Shown here one piece after another: positions 17,062 through 25,689 of a stretch of 64,000 nt of DNA. This DNA comes from Acidimicrobiales bacterium (GTDB lineage: Bacteria; Actinomycetota; Acidimicrobiia; Acidimicrobiales; JAHEJN01), in contig JAHEJN010000005.1 of assembly GCA_024638845.1 (NCBI GenBank), forward strand, positions 1 through 64,000, in the 5' to 3' direction. Position numbers and translations under genes: made by a program. How positions within the stretch are numbered: the first letter of the stretch is position 1; every line of letters starts with the position of its first letter. Below the pieces are notes generated by a model, which saw only the letters and a program-made list of their open reading frames with translations, was not told the DNA's origin and ran no database searches.

Positions 17062-17067
17062 TATTCT
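17062..17067 (+). promoter_or_regulatory. Leaderless-type -10 element (TATTCT)
   Basis: TATTCT is 8 nt before the GTG at 17076; no ribosome binding site is present. Confidence 0.45.
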
Positions 17068-17075
17068 GACCAACC

Positions 17076-18170
17076 GTGTCGGAACAGGGGTCACAGCCAC
17101 CGGAGGACGATCGGTCGTCGGACGCGGAGCCTCACCGTCGATTGCCCTCGCCCGATGATCGCCTGTGGCGGCACCCGGCCGAGGTTGCCGCCGAGTTGCG
17201 AGCGCAATCCGAGCGCAGTGCACCGTCGTCCCGGTCGAGCGAACGGAGCTCCAACCTGGCCGCAGTCGTAGTGGCGGTGGTCGGAGGTGGATTGCTCGTG
17301 ACCGGACTGTGGGTCGTGATGAGCTCGACATCGACCACTTCGGTGGCCCGCGCCGGTGGATCCTTCGATGCGGTCCTCGATCGCACCACAGTCGAGTCGA
17401 CGGGCACGCCGACGATCGACCTCTCGATCGTCGATCTCCGCACGACCGACGGCGCCGAGCTGGGGCAGGCAGTTGCGCTCCACACCGGGACCGAACTGGT
17501 CGCGTCACTCGACCTCGACCCCGGCACGCCGCTCGAGGCGATCCTGCCGGATGGCTCCCGGCGGCAGGCCACGGTGCGCGGCCACGACGGGCTCACGGGC
17601 GTTTCGGCCGTCCGTCTCGACGGGGGCGCCGTTCCCGGTGCCACGATCGAGCCGCACGGCCACCTCGTCGCCTCCGACCATCCACCGATGGTCACCGAAG
17701 CCCGAGCCGATGGGTGGTCACACGCCACCATGGCCATTGCTGCCCCCGACGCCGAACCGGGCGACGTCGTTGTCGATGACGACGGCAAGGTGACGGCGCT
17801 GGTCACGTCACGAACCGACGAGGGTGCCACGGCCACGCCCATCGCAGTGGTCGCACGGGTGGCGGCCCAGCTGTTCGAGTCCGGCGAGGCCGCTCATCCC
17901 TGGCTCGGCGTTCGAGCTCGCGACGCCAGGGACGGCGAAGGCGTCGTGATCACCCACGTGGTACCGAACAGCCCCGCCGACCGCCACGACATCACCGCGG
18001 GCATGATCATCACCGGTGTCGGCCAGACGCCGGTCGTCTCGGTCGGTGAGCTGCTCACCGAGCTCCGTGCCCATCGGCCCGGCGACAAGGTGACCATCGA
18101 GTTGCTCGTCGGCGCCATCACCCGTCGGGTCGTGCTCGACGTCGGCGACACCGTCGACGCACCCGGCTGA
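17076..18170 (+). CDS. Membrane-anchored PDZ protein with a degenerate trypsin-like domain
   Basis: A 364-residue protein. The cytoplasmic N-terminus carries DDRLWRHPAEVAAEL, a motif frequent in actinobacterial membrane proteins. One membrane helix (LAAVVVAVVGGGLLVTGLWV, about 60-82) follows, then a region that aligns by pattern with an HtrA trypsin fold (about 115-275) and a C-terminal PDZ domain (HPWLGVRARDA to about 355). None of the triad motifs is present: where NAHVV, DLAVL and GNSGGPL are expected, the sequence reads VASLDLD, TGVSAVRL and PGDVVVDDDG. It is probably a non-catalytic substrate sensor or adaptor. The GTG start follows a TATTCT element. Confidence 0.7.
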   Translation: MSEQGSQPPEDDRSSDAEPHRRLPSPDDRLWRHPAEVAAELRAQSERSAPSSRSSERSSNLAAVVVAVVGGGLLVTGLWVVMSSTSTTSVARAGGSFDAVLDRTTVESTGTPTIDLSIVDLRTTDGAELGQAVALHTGTELVASLDLDPGTPLEAILPDGSRRQATVRGHDGLTGVSAVRLDGGAVPGATIEPHGHLVASDHPPMVTEARADGWSHATMAIAAPDAEPGDVVVDDDGKVTALVTSRTDEGATATPIAVVARVAAQLFESGEAAHPWLGVRARDARDGEGVVITHVVPNSPADRHDITAGMIITGVGQTPVVSVGELLTELRAHRPGDKVTIELLVGAITRRVVLDVGDTVDAPG

Positions 18171-18182
18171 TCTCGCCTGCCC

Positions 18183-19202
18183 TCAGCGGCGACGGAGATA
18201 CCGGGTCAGCGCGGTGGCCCCGGCCGCGACCCCTGCCACCGCGGAGACCGCACCGCCGAGCGCAAGCTGTTGGCGGCGCTTCGGGCTCATCATCGCCCAC
18301 GGCTTGGCGGGGAACGTGTCGACGATGGCCTGCTCGGTGGTGAACTGGGGCTTGAAGCCGGCCGCAGCGAGACGTCCGTTGGCGACCACCCACGGGTGCA
18401 TCGTGTAGGCCACTACACCTGGCGGGGTCTGCGCCAGCCGGTACCGCCACCGAAAGGAGGCGACGCTTCCCGCGAGGCGCTCCGACACGCGCAGTCGTGG
18501 TGGCGACCCCTCGAGCGCCCTCGCCGTCTCGGCGTCGATCCATCCGTCGGGAGCCACGTTGTAGGCGCCCTCGAGTGGCCCCTCGACGGCCAGCACGACC
18601 GCATCCCGGAGGTCGTCGAGGTGCAGGTACTGCACCGGGGGCGCTTCGCCTTCGACACTGAGCGCTCCAGCCGAACGCATGGCCTGGGAGACCCAACTGA
18701 CCTCGCCGGCGGCTCCGGCGACGGTCGGACGCAGCACGACGACCTCGTTGCCGTCGTCGAGGCTGCCCCATTCGCAGACCAGCCGCTCCTCTTCGGCCTT
18801 GGCGGTGGCGAAGGCGAACTCCGGGTTCGGACGCAGCGGTGCCTGCTCGGTGATCGGCAGGGGATTCGTCGGCCACGCGCCGTACACCATCGCGCTGGAG
18901 AGCAACACGATGCGGCGAATGCCGGAGTTGTCCGCGGCCGCCACCAGCCGCCGAGTGGTCTCCAGATCGATGCGAGCAGACGCGTCGGCTTCGTGAACAC
19001 CGTCGAAAGCCGAGGCGAGGTGGACGACGACGTCGGTATCGGCGATGGCCTCGGCGATGTCACCGTCGACCAGATCGAGCTGCTCGATGCCCGGCGCGGC
19101 GATCACGTCGAGCGCGAGAACAACGTGGCCACGGGCTTCGAGCGCCTCGACGACACGGACTCCCAGGCGCCCGGCGGCGCCGGTGACGGCGACCGTGGTC
19201 AC
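18183..19202 (-). CDS. NAD-dependent epimerase/dehydratase-like (extended SDR) protein
   Basis: A 339-residue extended short-chain dehydrogenase. The Rossmann motif VAVTGAAGRLGVRVVEAL is at the N-terminus, followed by VVVHLASAFDGVHEADA and IVLLSSAMVYGAW. At the active-site position the sequence is FAFATAKAEEE, so the usual YxxxK reads FxxxK; the catalytic Tyr is missing, which may reduce or alter activity. The last about 30 residues (GGAVSAVAGVAAGATALTRYLRRR) form a hydrophobic, basic-ended tail that may anchor it to the membrane. The GTG at 19202 is chosen because it begins the Rossmann fold. Substrate unknown. Confidence 0.75.
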   Translation of the reverse strand: MTTVAVTGAAGRLGVRVVEALEARGHVVLALDVIAAPGIEQLDLVDGDIAEAIADTDVVVHLASAFDGVHEADASARIDLETTRRLVAAADNSGIRRIVLLSSAMVYGAWPTNPLPITEQAPLRPNPEFAFATAKAEEERLVCEWGSLDDGNEVVVLRPTVAGAAGEVSWVSQAMRSAGALSVEGEAPPVQYLHLDDLRDAVVLAVEGPLEGAYNVAPDGWIDAETARALEGSPPRLRVSERLAGSVASFRWRYRLAQTPPGVVAYTMHPWVVANGRLAAAGFKPQFTTEQAIVDTFPAKPWAMMSPKRRQQLALGGAVSAVAGVAAGATALTRYLRRR

Positions 19203-19245
19203 CTGAGGACTCCGGCGGGGGGCGCAGCGGCATCGTTCATTCCAA

Positions 19246-19251
19246 TACGAT
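19246..19251 (+). promoter_or_regulatory. Leaderless-type -10 element (TACGAT)
   Basis: TACGAT is exactly 6 nt before the GTG at 19258 with no ribosome binding site. Confidence 0.5.
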
Positions 19252-19257
19252 GCCCTT

Positions 19258-20445
19258 GTGGCCGACTCGAATCCACCCGACGGGCCCTTTGGTGGCCTTC
19301 CGTTCTTCGGCGATCTGTCGAAGCTCTTCTCCGGCGCCTCCGCCGGTCCCTGGGAGATCGCCAAGCAGCTGGCCGCCCAGATCGCCACCAACGACGAGTC
19401 CGAGGCCAATGTCGATCCCATCGAGCGGCTGGCGATCGAACAGCTCGTGCGGGTGGCAGAGCTCCGGGTGAACGATGTCACCGGCCGAACGATCGGCGGC
19501 GCCGAGGGGCTCCACACCGAGATCACGAACCGTGCCGGTTGGGCGATACGAACCGTCGCTGACTACCAGCCACTGTTGCAGGGCTTGTCCGATGCGTTGG
19601 CTCGACCGCCACAAGCCATGCCCGACGAGGCTGCCGATGACCCCATGGCCGGCATGTTCACCGCAGTGTTCGGCATGCTCGGACCGATGATGCTCGGCTT
19701 CACGTCGGGCTCGATGGTCGGCCACCTCGCCCAGCGCTCGCTCGGTGGCTACTCCCTGCCGATACCGCGCCCCGCCGGTGCTCCGTTGCTGTTGTCGCTG
19801 CCGGCGATCGACCAGCTCGTCGACGAGTGGTCGCTCGATCGCAACGACGTCCGCCTCTGGACGTGTCTGCACGAGGTGGCAGCTCATGCTGTGCTCAGCG
19901 TGCCGCACATCCACCACGAGCTGACGTCGTTGCTCACCGGCTACGTCGGTGCCTTTCAGGCCGACTCGAGTGCGCTCGAGGAGCAGATCGGGTCACTCGA
20001 TCTCAGCGATCCGGCGTCGCTCGCCGGCCTCCAGGAACGGTTGGGGGATCCCGACGTCATCCTCGGCGCCCTCAACTCCCCCGAGCAACGCAGCCTTCAA
20101 CCTGCCTTGGCCGCCCTCACCGCGGTGGTGGTCGGGGTCACCGACCACCTCGTCGAGCGGATCGGAACCGATCTCATCGGCACCCACGCACAGATCACCG
20201 AGGCCATCCACCGTCAGCGCGTGTCGGCGGGAGCCTCCGACCGGTTCGTCGAGCGACTGCTCGGACTCGAGCTCGATCAGGCGCAGTACGACCGCGGCGC
20301 AGCGTTCGTTCGCGGGGTACAGGACCGCGAGGGCGATGCCGGGCTGTTCCGTCTGTTCCACTCGAAGCGCGAGCTGCCCACCGTGGCCGAGGTCGACGCC
20401 CCGGGCCTCTGGTTGGCCCGTATCGACCTTCCCGACGACGACTAG
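19258..20445 (+). CDS. DUF2342 / zinc-dependent metalloprotease-like protein
   Basis: A 395-residue protein of the DUF2342 family, often annotated as an F420-biosynthesis-associated or zinc-dependent metalloprotease-like protein in Actinobacteria. Seen are a Gly/Pro-rich N-terminus (PPDGPFGGLPFFGDL), a hydrophobic core (MLGPMMLGFTSGSMVGHLAQ), and a putative metal site LHEVAAHAVLSVPHIHHEL. The metal motif is HExxxH rather than HExxH, so zinc binding and peptidase activity are doubtful. The C-terminal half (DVILGALNSPEQRSLQPALA) matches the family. The last codons are repeated downstream as part of a 28-bp tandem repeat. No F420 gene is adjacent. Confidence 0.75.
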   Translation: MADSNPPDGPFGGLPFFGDLSKLFSGASAGPWEIAKQLAAQIATNDESEANVDPIERLAIEQLVRVAELRVNDVTGRTIGGAEGLHTEITNRAGWAIRTVADYQPLLQGLSDALARPPQAMPDEAADDPMAGMFTAVFGMLGPMMLGFTSGSMVGHLAQRSLGGYSLPIPRPAGAPLLLSLPAIDQLVDEWSLDRNDVRLWTCLHEVAAHAVLSVPHIHHELTSLLTGYVGAFQADSSALEEQIGSLDLSDPASLAGLQERLGDPDVILGALNSPEQRSLQPALAALTAVVVGVTDHLVERIGTDLIGTHAQITEAIHRQRVSAGASDRFVERLLGLELDQAQYDRGAAFVRGVQDREGDAGLFRLFHSKRELPTVAEVDAPGLWLARIDLPDDD

Positions 20446-20511
20446 TGCCCTGGTCCTTCCCGACGACGACTCGTGCCCGCGTCCTTCCCGACGGCGACTC
20501 GTGCCCTAGTC
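20428..20511. repeat. Three tandem 28-bp repeats at the convergent 3' ends
   Basis: Three copies (20428-20455, 20456-20483, 20484-20511) begin CTTCCCGACGACGACT and continue with GTGCCC and GTC; they differ by a few bases. The first copy holds the last codons and stop of the DUF2342 gene, and the third overlaps the stop of the convergent MFS gene. It looks like local tandem duplication of a gene end. Confidence 0.85.
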
Positions 20512-22059
20512 GTCCCACAGGGGCAGCTGTTCCTCGGAATCGCCGGCCGCTTCCATCGCCGTCGGGTCGGCACCGGGCCCACGCGCCATGTCGTCGGCCG
20601 GACCGGAGTGCCCGGGCTCGTTGGTCCAACCGGTCGGCATGCGCACCGCCGAGCGCAGATTCATCTGAGGATACGACGGCCGCAGATCGTCGTCGTCGAG
20701 CTCGATCGGTGCCTCTGAGGGGTCGTGACGAGGTCGCCGCGGCACCGCGGTGCCGGTGCCACCGCCGCGCGACCCGAGGAAGTACGTGACCGCCGCCACC
20801 AGGGCGGCGACGGCGATGACGAAGAAGCCGAACCCCGCCGGCGTCTTGACGACGACGGGCAACAGCGCACCGATGACCCAATACACCTGGAAGCGCGTCT
20901 CGAACCGTGCGAAGGAGCGGCCGTAGTTGGCGTCGGGCGCATCACGCTGGACGATCGAATCGAACGCCAGCTTGCCTCCGCTCGCGGCCACGCCGACCGA
21001 CATCGACACGAGAGCCGCGGCGGTGAGATCACCCGCCCAGGCACCGAACAACCCCATGATCACCAACAAGACGAGTGAGCCGAGCAGGATGTTCTCCTCG
21101 GGCGTCGAGCGGCGCAACCTGGGCGCAAGCACCGAACCCGCGAGCATGCCCAGGACGTTGAAACCGACGACGACGCCGAGTTGCCAGGCAGGAACACCAC
21201 CCTCGCTGCCCACGTCGAAGCCGAACGCATTGCGGGCGGCTGCACCGAAGGCAGTGCCGACGCCCGAGAGATCCACGCCGTCGGTTCCGCCCCGGAAGGC
21301 GAAGGCAACCAGGAACGTCAGGTAGCCGACGATGCCGCGCAGAATGCCCATGGCGGTGCCGGCCAAACGGATGCCGATGCCTCGCAACTCGAGCCGCTCG
21401 GTCGAATCGGCGGGGATGGCTGCGACGGCGACCGTCGGGAGCTGGAACGCGGCGAACGACGCGGCCGCGAAGGCAACCATCGCGAGCGCGACTGCGGCAC
21501 CGGAGCCGAACAAGAAGCTGGCCAGGGCCGCCGGCGCCGCGCCGACCAACCCGGCCATGCCGGTGATGAGCGCGAGGCGCGAGTTGGCCTCGACCAGCTC
21601 GTTCTCGTCGCGAACCACCGTGGGAACCAGAGCAGCCTTCGAGATGGCATGGCTCTTGCCCCCCACGAGAATGGCGAAGGCGAGGGGGAACAACAGCAGC
21701 GAGTCGATGTTCGAGATCATCAGCAGCGCGATCACCGCCCGCGCGGCGTTCACCGCCACCATCATCAGTCGCCGACCTCCTCTCGCTCGGTCGAGGGCAG
21801 GCCCGATGAGGGGTCCGACGATGGCGAAGGGCGCAACGGTGAAAGCGAGATACAGGCCCACCCGCCATCGCGCGGCACTGGGGTCGATCGAGAAGAACAG
21901 CGAGCCGGCGAGGGCAACGGCGATCATCGCGTCGCCGGCGGCACTCAACGCCTGGACACGGGCGAGGCGGGCGAAGGCCGAGGTGGGCCGGGGCGCGGCG
22001 CTGGCCTTCGGGCGATCCGGCGTCTCGAGTCTGCGCCAACCGCTGGAGCTCTGCGTCAC
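20506..22059 (-). CDS. Major facilitator superfamily transporter
   Basis: A 517-residue membrane protein with about 12 hydrophobic helices between residues 25 and 440 and MFS loop features such as GPALDRARGGRRLMM after helix 2. The cytoplasmic C-terminal tail of about 80 residues is acidic and Pro-rich (PSEAPIELDDDDLRPSYPQ to EEQLPLWDD). Helix 1 begins FARLARVQALSAAGDAMIAV. The GTG start has TAGTAT exactly 6 nt upstream, a leaderless promoter. Substrate not recognisable. Its 3' end overlaps the third copy of the 28-bp repeat. Confidence 0.8.
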   Translation of the reverse strand: MTQSSSGWRRLETPDRPKASAAPRPTSAFARLARVQALSAAGDAMIAVALAGSLFFSIDPSAARWRVGLYLAFTVAPFAIVGPLIGPALDRARGGRRLMMVAVNAARAVIALLMISNIDSLLLFPLAFAILVGGKSHAISKAALVPTVVRDENELVEANSRLALITGMAGLVGAAPAALASFLFGSGAAVALAMVAFAAASFAAFQLPTVAVAAIPADSTERLELRGIGIRLAGTAMGILRGIVGYLTFLVAFAFRGGTDGVDLSGVGTAFGAAARNAFGFDVGSEGGVPAWQLGVVVGFNVLGMLAGSVLAPRLRRSTPEENILLGSLVLLVIMGLFGAWAGDLTAAALVSMSVGVAASGGKLAFDSIVQRDAPDANYGRSFARFETRFQVYWVIGALLPVVVKTPAGFGFFVIAVAALVAAVTYFLGSRGGGTGTAVPRRPRHDPSEAPIELDDDDLRPSYPQMNLRSAVRMPTGWTNEPGHSGPADDMARGPGADPTAMEAAGDSEEQLPLWDD

Positions 22060-22065
22060 GCGGTC

Positions 22066-22071
22066 ATACTA
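22066..22071 (-). promoter_or_regulatory. Leaderless-type -10 element (TAGTAT)
   Basis: TAGTAT on the minus strand, 6 nt before the GTG of the MFS gene. Confidence 0.5.
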
Positions 22072-22099
22072 GAACCCGATCTCGGATCCGGGTTCCCGC

Positions 22100-22810
22100 T
22101 CACTCGTCGGCGGCGTACTTGTACCCGAGCCCGCGAATGGTCACGATCCTGGTCGGGGCCGACGGGTCGTCCTCGATCTTGCTCCGCAAGCGTTTGATGT
22201 GCACATCGAGGGTCTTGGTGTCGCCGACATAGTCACTTCCCCACACCCGATCGATGAGCGATTCCCTGGTGAGCACCCGACCGGCGTTCTCGGCGAGCAG
22301 GGTGAGCAGATCGAACTCCTTGAGGGGGAGCGAGATCTCCTCGGCGCCGAGACGAACCTCGTGGCGTTCGGTGTCGACCAGCAACTCGTCGACCTCGATG
22401 ACCCCACCCATGCCTTGGGCGGGGAGCGCGTCGGGAGCGGCCACCCCCCGGCGCAGGACGGCTCGCATGCGGGCCACCAGCTCGCGGAGACGGTACGGCT
22501 TGGTGACGTAGTCGTCGGCCCCGAGCTCGAGACCCACGACCGCATCGATCTCCTCGGTCTTGGCGGTGACCATGATGATCGGCACGTTCGACGTGGTGCG
22601 TATCCGCCGGCACACATCGACACCCGACAGCACCGGCAGCATCACGTCGAGCAGCACGATGTCGGGTTCGGCGGCATCGAACCGGACCAACGCCTCCCGC
22701 CCGTCTCGGGCGATGTCGACGACGAAGCCTTCGCGGGTGAGGCCGATGCGAAGGGCCTCGACGAAGGATTCCTCGTCGTCCACCACCAGGACACGGGTGG
22801 GCTTCGACAC
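22100..22810 (-). CDS. regX3: Phosphate-responsive OmpR-type response regulator (RegX3/PhoP-like)
   Basis: A 236-residue OmpR/PhoB-family response regulator. The receiver domain has the acidic pair near residues 11-12, phosphoacceptor Asp55 (IVLLDVMLP) and the conserved Lys in VTKPYRLREL. The winged-helix DNA-binding domain ends RVWGSDYVGDTKTLDVHIKR and IVTIRGLGYKYA. It lies 2 bp after the histidine kinase gene in a run that begins with pstS, so it is the RegX3/PhoP that binds PHO boxes when phosphate is scarce. The three GTTCAC-type repeats before pstS are its expected target. Confidence 0.92.
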   Translation of the reverse strand: MSKPTRVLVVDDEESFVEALRIGLTREGFVVDIARDGREALVRFDAAEPDIVLLDVMLPVLSGVDVCRRIRTTSNVPIIMVTAKTEEIDAVVGLELGADDYVTKPYRLRELVARMRAVLRRGVAAPDALPAQGMGGVIEVDELLVDTERHEVRLGAEEISLPLKEFDLLTLLAENAGRVLTRESLIDRVWGSDYVGDTKTLDVHIKRLRSKIEDDPSAPTRIVTIRGLGYKYAADE

Positions 22811-22812
22811 GT

Positions 22813-24075
22813 TCAGGAGTCCTCTCGCATCGACTCGGCGATCGGTTCATCGGTCGCCGAGAACGCAACCGGCATCGTGAGGGTGAACACCGAACCCTCG
22901 CCTTCGACCGAGCTCACCGACACCGTGCCGCCGTGGTTCGCCGCAACGTGACGCACGATCGCCAGACCGAGCCCGACCCCGCCGTCGCCGGCGTCGCGAC
23001 GGCGCGACGAGTCGACCCGGTAGAAGCGTTCGAAGACCCGGTCGAGCTCACGGCGGGGAATACCCCGCCCGGTGTCACGAACCTCGATGACCACCGTGTC
23101 GCCGACCGCTCGACTGCGGACGACGACGGTGGCGCCGGGCTCGGAGAACTTGACCGCGTTGTCGATCAGGTTCGAGACGGCTGAAACCAGTTGGCGCCGG
23201 TCGGCCCACATCTCGATGGGGGCGACCGGCCGATTGACGGAGACCTCGACGCGGCGCCTCGACGCCGCGATGCGGTGGCGGTCGGCGGCTTCGTCGAGCA
23301 CGTCCTGAACGGCCACGATGTCTCGTTCGGCCCGTTCGTCGTGCTCGATGCGACTGAACTCGAGCAGGTCTTCGACGGTGCGGCCGAGGCGGAGCACTTC
23401 GCGACTGATGCGTTCGCCGAGGCGTCGGACCACCTCGACGTCGCTCTCCCCTTCGAGGGTGTCGGCCAACAGGCTGATGGCGCCGACCGGGGTCTTCAGC
23501 TCATGACCGATGTTGGCCACGAAGTCGCGCCGGATGGCGTCGAGGCGTTGATGGTCGGTGACATCGTCGATCAGGACCACCGCACCGACCGTTTCGTCGT
23601 CGCCGGAGAGCAACGGCAGCGCATGGAGCAGGAGCGACCGGCGGGGCGGGCCGAACAGCACGAGCTCGTCCTCTCCGGCTTCGCCCCTGCGTGCGCCGTC
23701 GAGGAGTTGATTGAGACGACCCTCGACGACCGCATCGCTGTGGCGGGCACCGAAGAACGACGAGGCGAACGTGTTGGTCAGCACCACCCCACCGTCGGCG
23801 TCGACGACCACTGCACCCTGGGTCATCGTGTCGAGCACGAGGGCCAGCCGTCGTTCACGACGCCGAACATCGTCGAGCGCGGCGGCGGCGGCTCGAACCC
23901 GGAGCGGGAGGCGGGCATCGAGCCGCTGGGTGAGCTCGGCACCGGAGCCACGCGAGTCGAGGTCGAAGAGCCGGGCCTGGCGGCGAGCGAACTCGGCATG
24001 GCGGCGAGTGACGACCACGAGGGCTGCGGCGGTCGAGAGCAGTGCAGCCGCGAGGAGCACCGCCACCAGCGTCAT
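22813..24075 (-). CDS. senX3: Sensor histidine kinase of the phosphate system (SenX3/PhoR-like)
   Basis: A 420-residue kinase with one N-terminal membrane helix (MTLVAVLLAAALLSTAAALV), a PAS-like domain (about 75-175), a dimerisation domain with phosphorylated His191 (FVANIGHELKTPVGAI), and an ATPase domain with the N box (LIDNAVKF) and G boxes (VRDTGRGIP, GVGLGLAIVRH). The ATG at 24075 overlaps the phoU stop by 4 bp; the longer frame would run into phoU. Having only one visible membrane helix is short for SenX3, which has two. It probably senses phosphate through PstSCAB and PhoU. Confidence 0.92.
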   Translation of the reverse strand: MTLVAVLLAAALLSTAAALVVVTRRHAEFARRQARLFDLDSRGSGAELTQRLDARLPLRVRAAAAALDDVRRRERRLALVLDTMTQGAVVVDADGGVVLTNTFASSFFGARHSDAVVEGRLNQLLDGARRGEAGEDELVLFGPPRRSLLLHALPLLSGDDETVGAVVLIDDVTDHQRLDAIRRDFVANIGHELKTPVGAISLLADTLEGESDVEVVRRLGERISREVLRLGRTVEDLLEFSRIEHDERAERDIVAVQDVLDEAADRHRIAASRRRVEVSVNRPVAPIEMWADRRQLVSAVSNLIDNAVKFSEPGATVVVRSRAVGDTVVIEVRDTGRGIPRRELDRVFERFYRVDSSRRRDAGDGGVGLGLAIVRHVAANHGGTVSVSSVEGEGSVFTLTMPVAFSATDEPIAESMREDS

Positions 24076-24788
24076 CGGGCTTCGGGTTCCTCGGTGCGGG
24101 AGAGTCGGACGCGGGCTGCGGCGGCGTGCGCGGGCATCCAACCGTCGACCATGTACCGCACTCGCTCGCCGATATTCACCGCATGATCGCCGATGCGCTC
24201 GTAATACCGGGTGATGAGCGCCAGCTGAATGGCGGCCTGGAGATCGAAGTCACCGGCGGCATGGGCCTCGAAGATGGCCACCACGCACTCGTACTGGAGG
24301 TCGTCGAGGCGATCGTCGATGTCGTCGAGAGCGGCCGCCAGCCCCGCGTTCTTGTCGACGTAGGCGTCCATCGCCAGGCGGTAGAGGCGAGCCGCCTCCT
24401 CGCTCATCTGCACGATGATGCCGCGCAACCGGGGCGAGAACATGGTGGTGCCGTAGATGCGGCGGGCGCCCTTGGCGATGTTGACGCACAGGTCGGCCGA
24501 GCGTTCGATGTGACTGTTGGCCCACAGCGCCGTCACGATCGATCGCAGGTCGGTCGCCATGGGCTGCTGGAGGGCCAGCATGCTGTAGCAGCTCTCTTCG
24601 AGCGCCACCGACATCTCGTCGATCTCGTCGTCCTCGTCGATGATCTCCTGGGCACCGACCAGGTCCAGGTCGAGCAGGACCTCGGTGACACGGGGAATGA
24701 GCTCGGTGACCAGTGCGGCCTCGGCAACGATGCCCGACCGGACGTCCTCGAGGGCCTCGTGGAACGACTTGCGAAGTTCTTCGGTCAT
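24072..24788 (-). CDS. phoU: Phosphate signalling protein PhoU
   Basis: A 238-residue protein of two three-helix PhoU bundles. Typical pieces are MTEELRKSFHEALEDVRSGI, CYSMLALQQPMATDLRSIV, IERSADLCVNIAKGARRIY and, in the second bundle, YYERIGDHAVNIGERVRYMV, the metal-binding E/D segments of the family. PhoU couples the Pst transporter to the SenX3-type kinase and keeps the regulon off when phosphate is plentiful. The gene lies 14 bp after pstB and overlaps senX3 by 4 bp. Confidence 0.94.
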   Translation of the reverse strand: MTEELRKSFHEALEDVRSGIVAEAALVTELIPRVTEVLLDLDLVGAQEIIDEDDEIDEMSVALEESCYSMLALQQPMATDLRSIVTALWANSHIERSADLCVNIAKGARRIYGTTMFSPRLRGIIVQMSEEAARLYRLAMDAYVDKNAGLAAALDDIDDRLDDLQYECVVAIFEAHAAGDFDLQAAIQLALITRYYERIGDHAVNIGERVRYMVDGWMPAHAAAARVRLSRTEEPEAR

Positions 24789-24802
24789 GGCCGTACCCCT
24801 GC

Positions 24803-25687
24803 TCAGCCGAATCGGCCGGTCACGTAGTTCTCGGTGCGCTCATCTGACGGGTTGGAGAAGATCTTCTCGGTGCGGTCGAACTCGATGAGCTCACCGAATC
24901 GTACGCCCGCCTCCTCGTCGACCGCCGCGGTGAAGAAGGCCGTCCGGTCGCTGACCCGCGCCGCCTGTTGCATGTTGTGGGTCACGATCACGATGGTGTA
25001 CTCGGCCTTGATCTCCTGCATCAACTCCTCGATGCGGGTCGTCGCGATGGGGTCGAGCGACGAGCACGGCTCGTCCATGAGCAGCACATCAGGGTCGACG
25101 GCAACGGCGCGGGCGATGCAGAGACGCTGCTGTTGCCCACCGGACATGCCCATGGCCGAGGTCTTGAGGCGATCCTTCACTTCTTCCCACAGTGCGGCCT
25201 TCTTCAGCGAGCTCTCGACGATGTCGTCGAGGTCGGACTTGCTCTTGGCGATGCCGGCCACGCGCGGTCCGAACGCCACGTTCTCCCAGATGGTCTTGGG
25301 GAACGGGTTGGGCTTCTGGAACACCATGCCGATGCGGCGCCGCACCTCGACCGGGTCGACCCGACGGTCGTACAGATCGACGCCGTGGTACTCGATGGAT
25401 CCCGCGACGCGAGCCGAGGCGATCAGGTCGTTCATGCGGTTGTAGCAGCGCAACATCGTGGACTTGCCGCAACCCGACGGCCCGATGATCGCGGTGATCT
25501 CGTTTCGGCGCACCTCCATGTTGCAGTGCCGCACGGCCCAGTGGTCGCCGTAGTACACGTCGACATCGGCGGCGCGCAGCACGATCTGCTCAGCGAGCTG
25601 CGCGTTCTCGGCGGCCTCGGTTGTGCTGATGTCGGCCTCGATCCCGTCATCCACGACTTCGTCCATCGCGAGCTCCTCTGCGTCCAT
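24803..25687 (-). CDS. pstB: Phosphate ABC transporter ATPase PstB
   Basis: A 294-residue ATPase that powers phosphate uptake. Motifs are [15 protein letters not shown], Walker [20 protein letters not shown], signature [16 protein letters not shown], Walker [21 protein letters not shown] and H-loop [18 protein letters not shown]. About 30 extra acidic residues precede the usual start of PstB; MDEVVDDG is an alternative start. The gene begins 2 bp after pstA. Confidence 0.95.
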   Translation of the reverse strand: MDAEELAMDEVVDDGIEADISTTEAAENAQLAEQIVLRAADVDVYYGDHWAVRHCNMEVRRNEITAIIGPSGCGKSTMLRCYNRMNDLIASARVAGSIEYHGVDLYDRRVDPVEVRRRIGMVFQKPNPFPKTIWENVAFGPRVAGIAKSKSDLDDIVESSLKKAALWEEVKDRLKTSAMGMSGGQQQRLCIARAVAVDPDVLLMDEPCSSLDPIATTRIEELMQEIKAEYTIVIVTHNMQQAARVSDRTAFFTAAVDEEAGVRFGELIEFDRTEKIFSNPSDERTENYVTGRFG

Positions 25688-25689
25688 GG

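Noticed and set aside
20428-20511. CRISPR array
   Set aside because: The 28-bp units are directly adjacent without spacers and contain a gene end.
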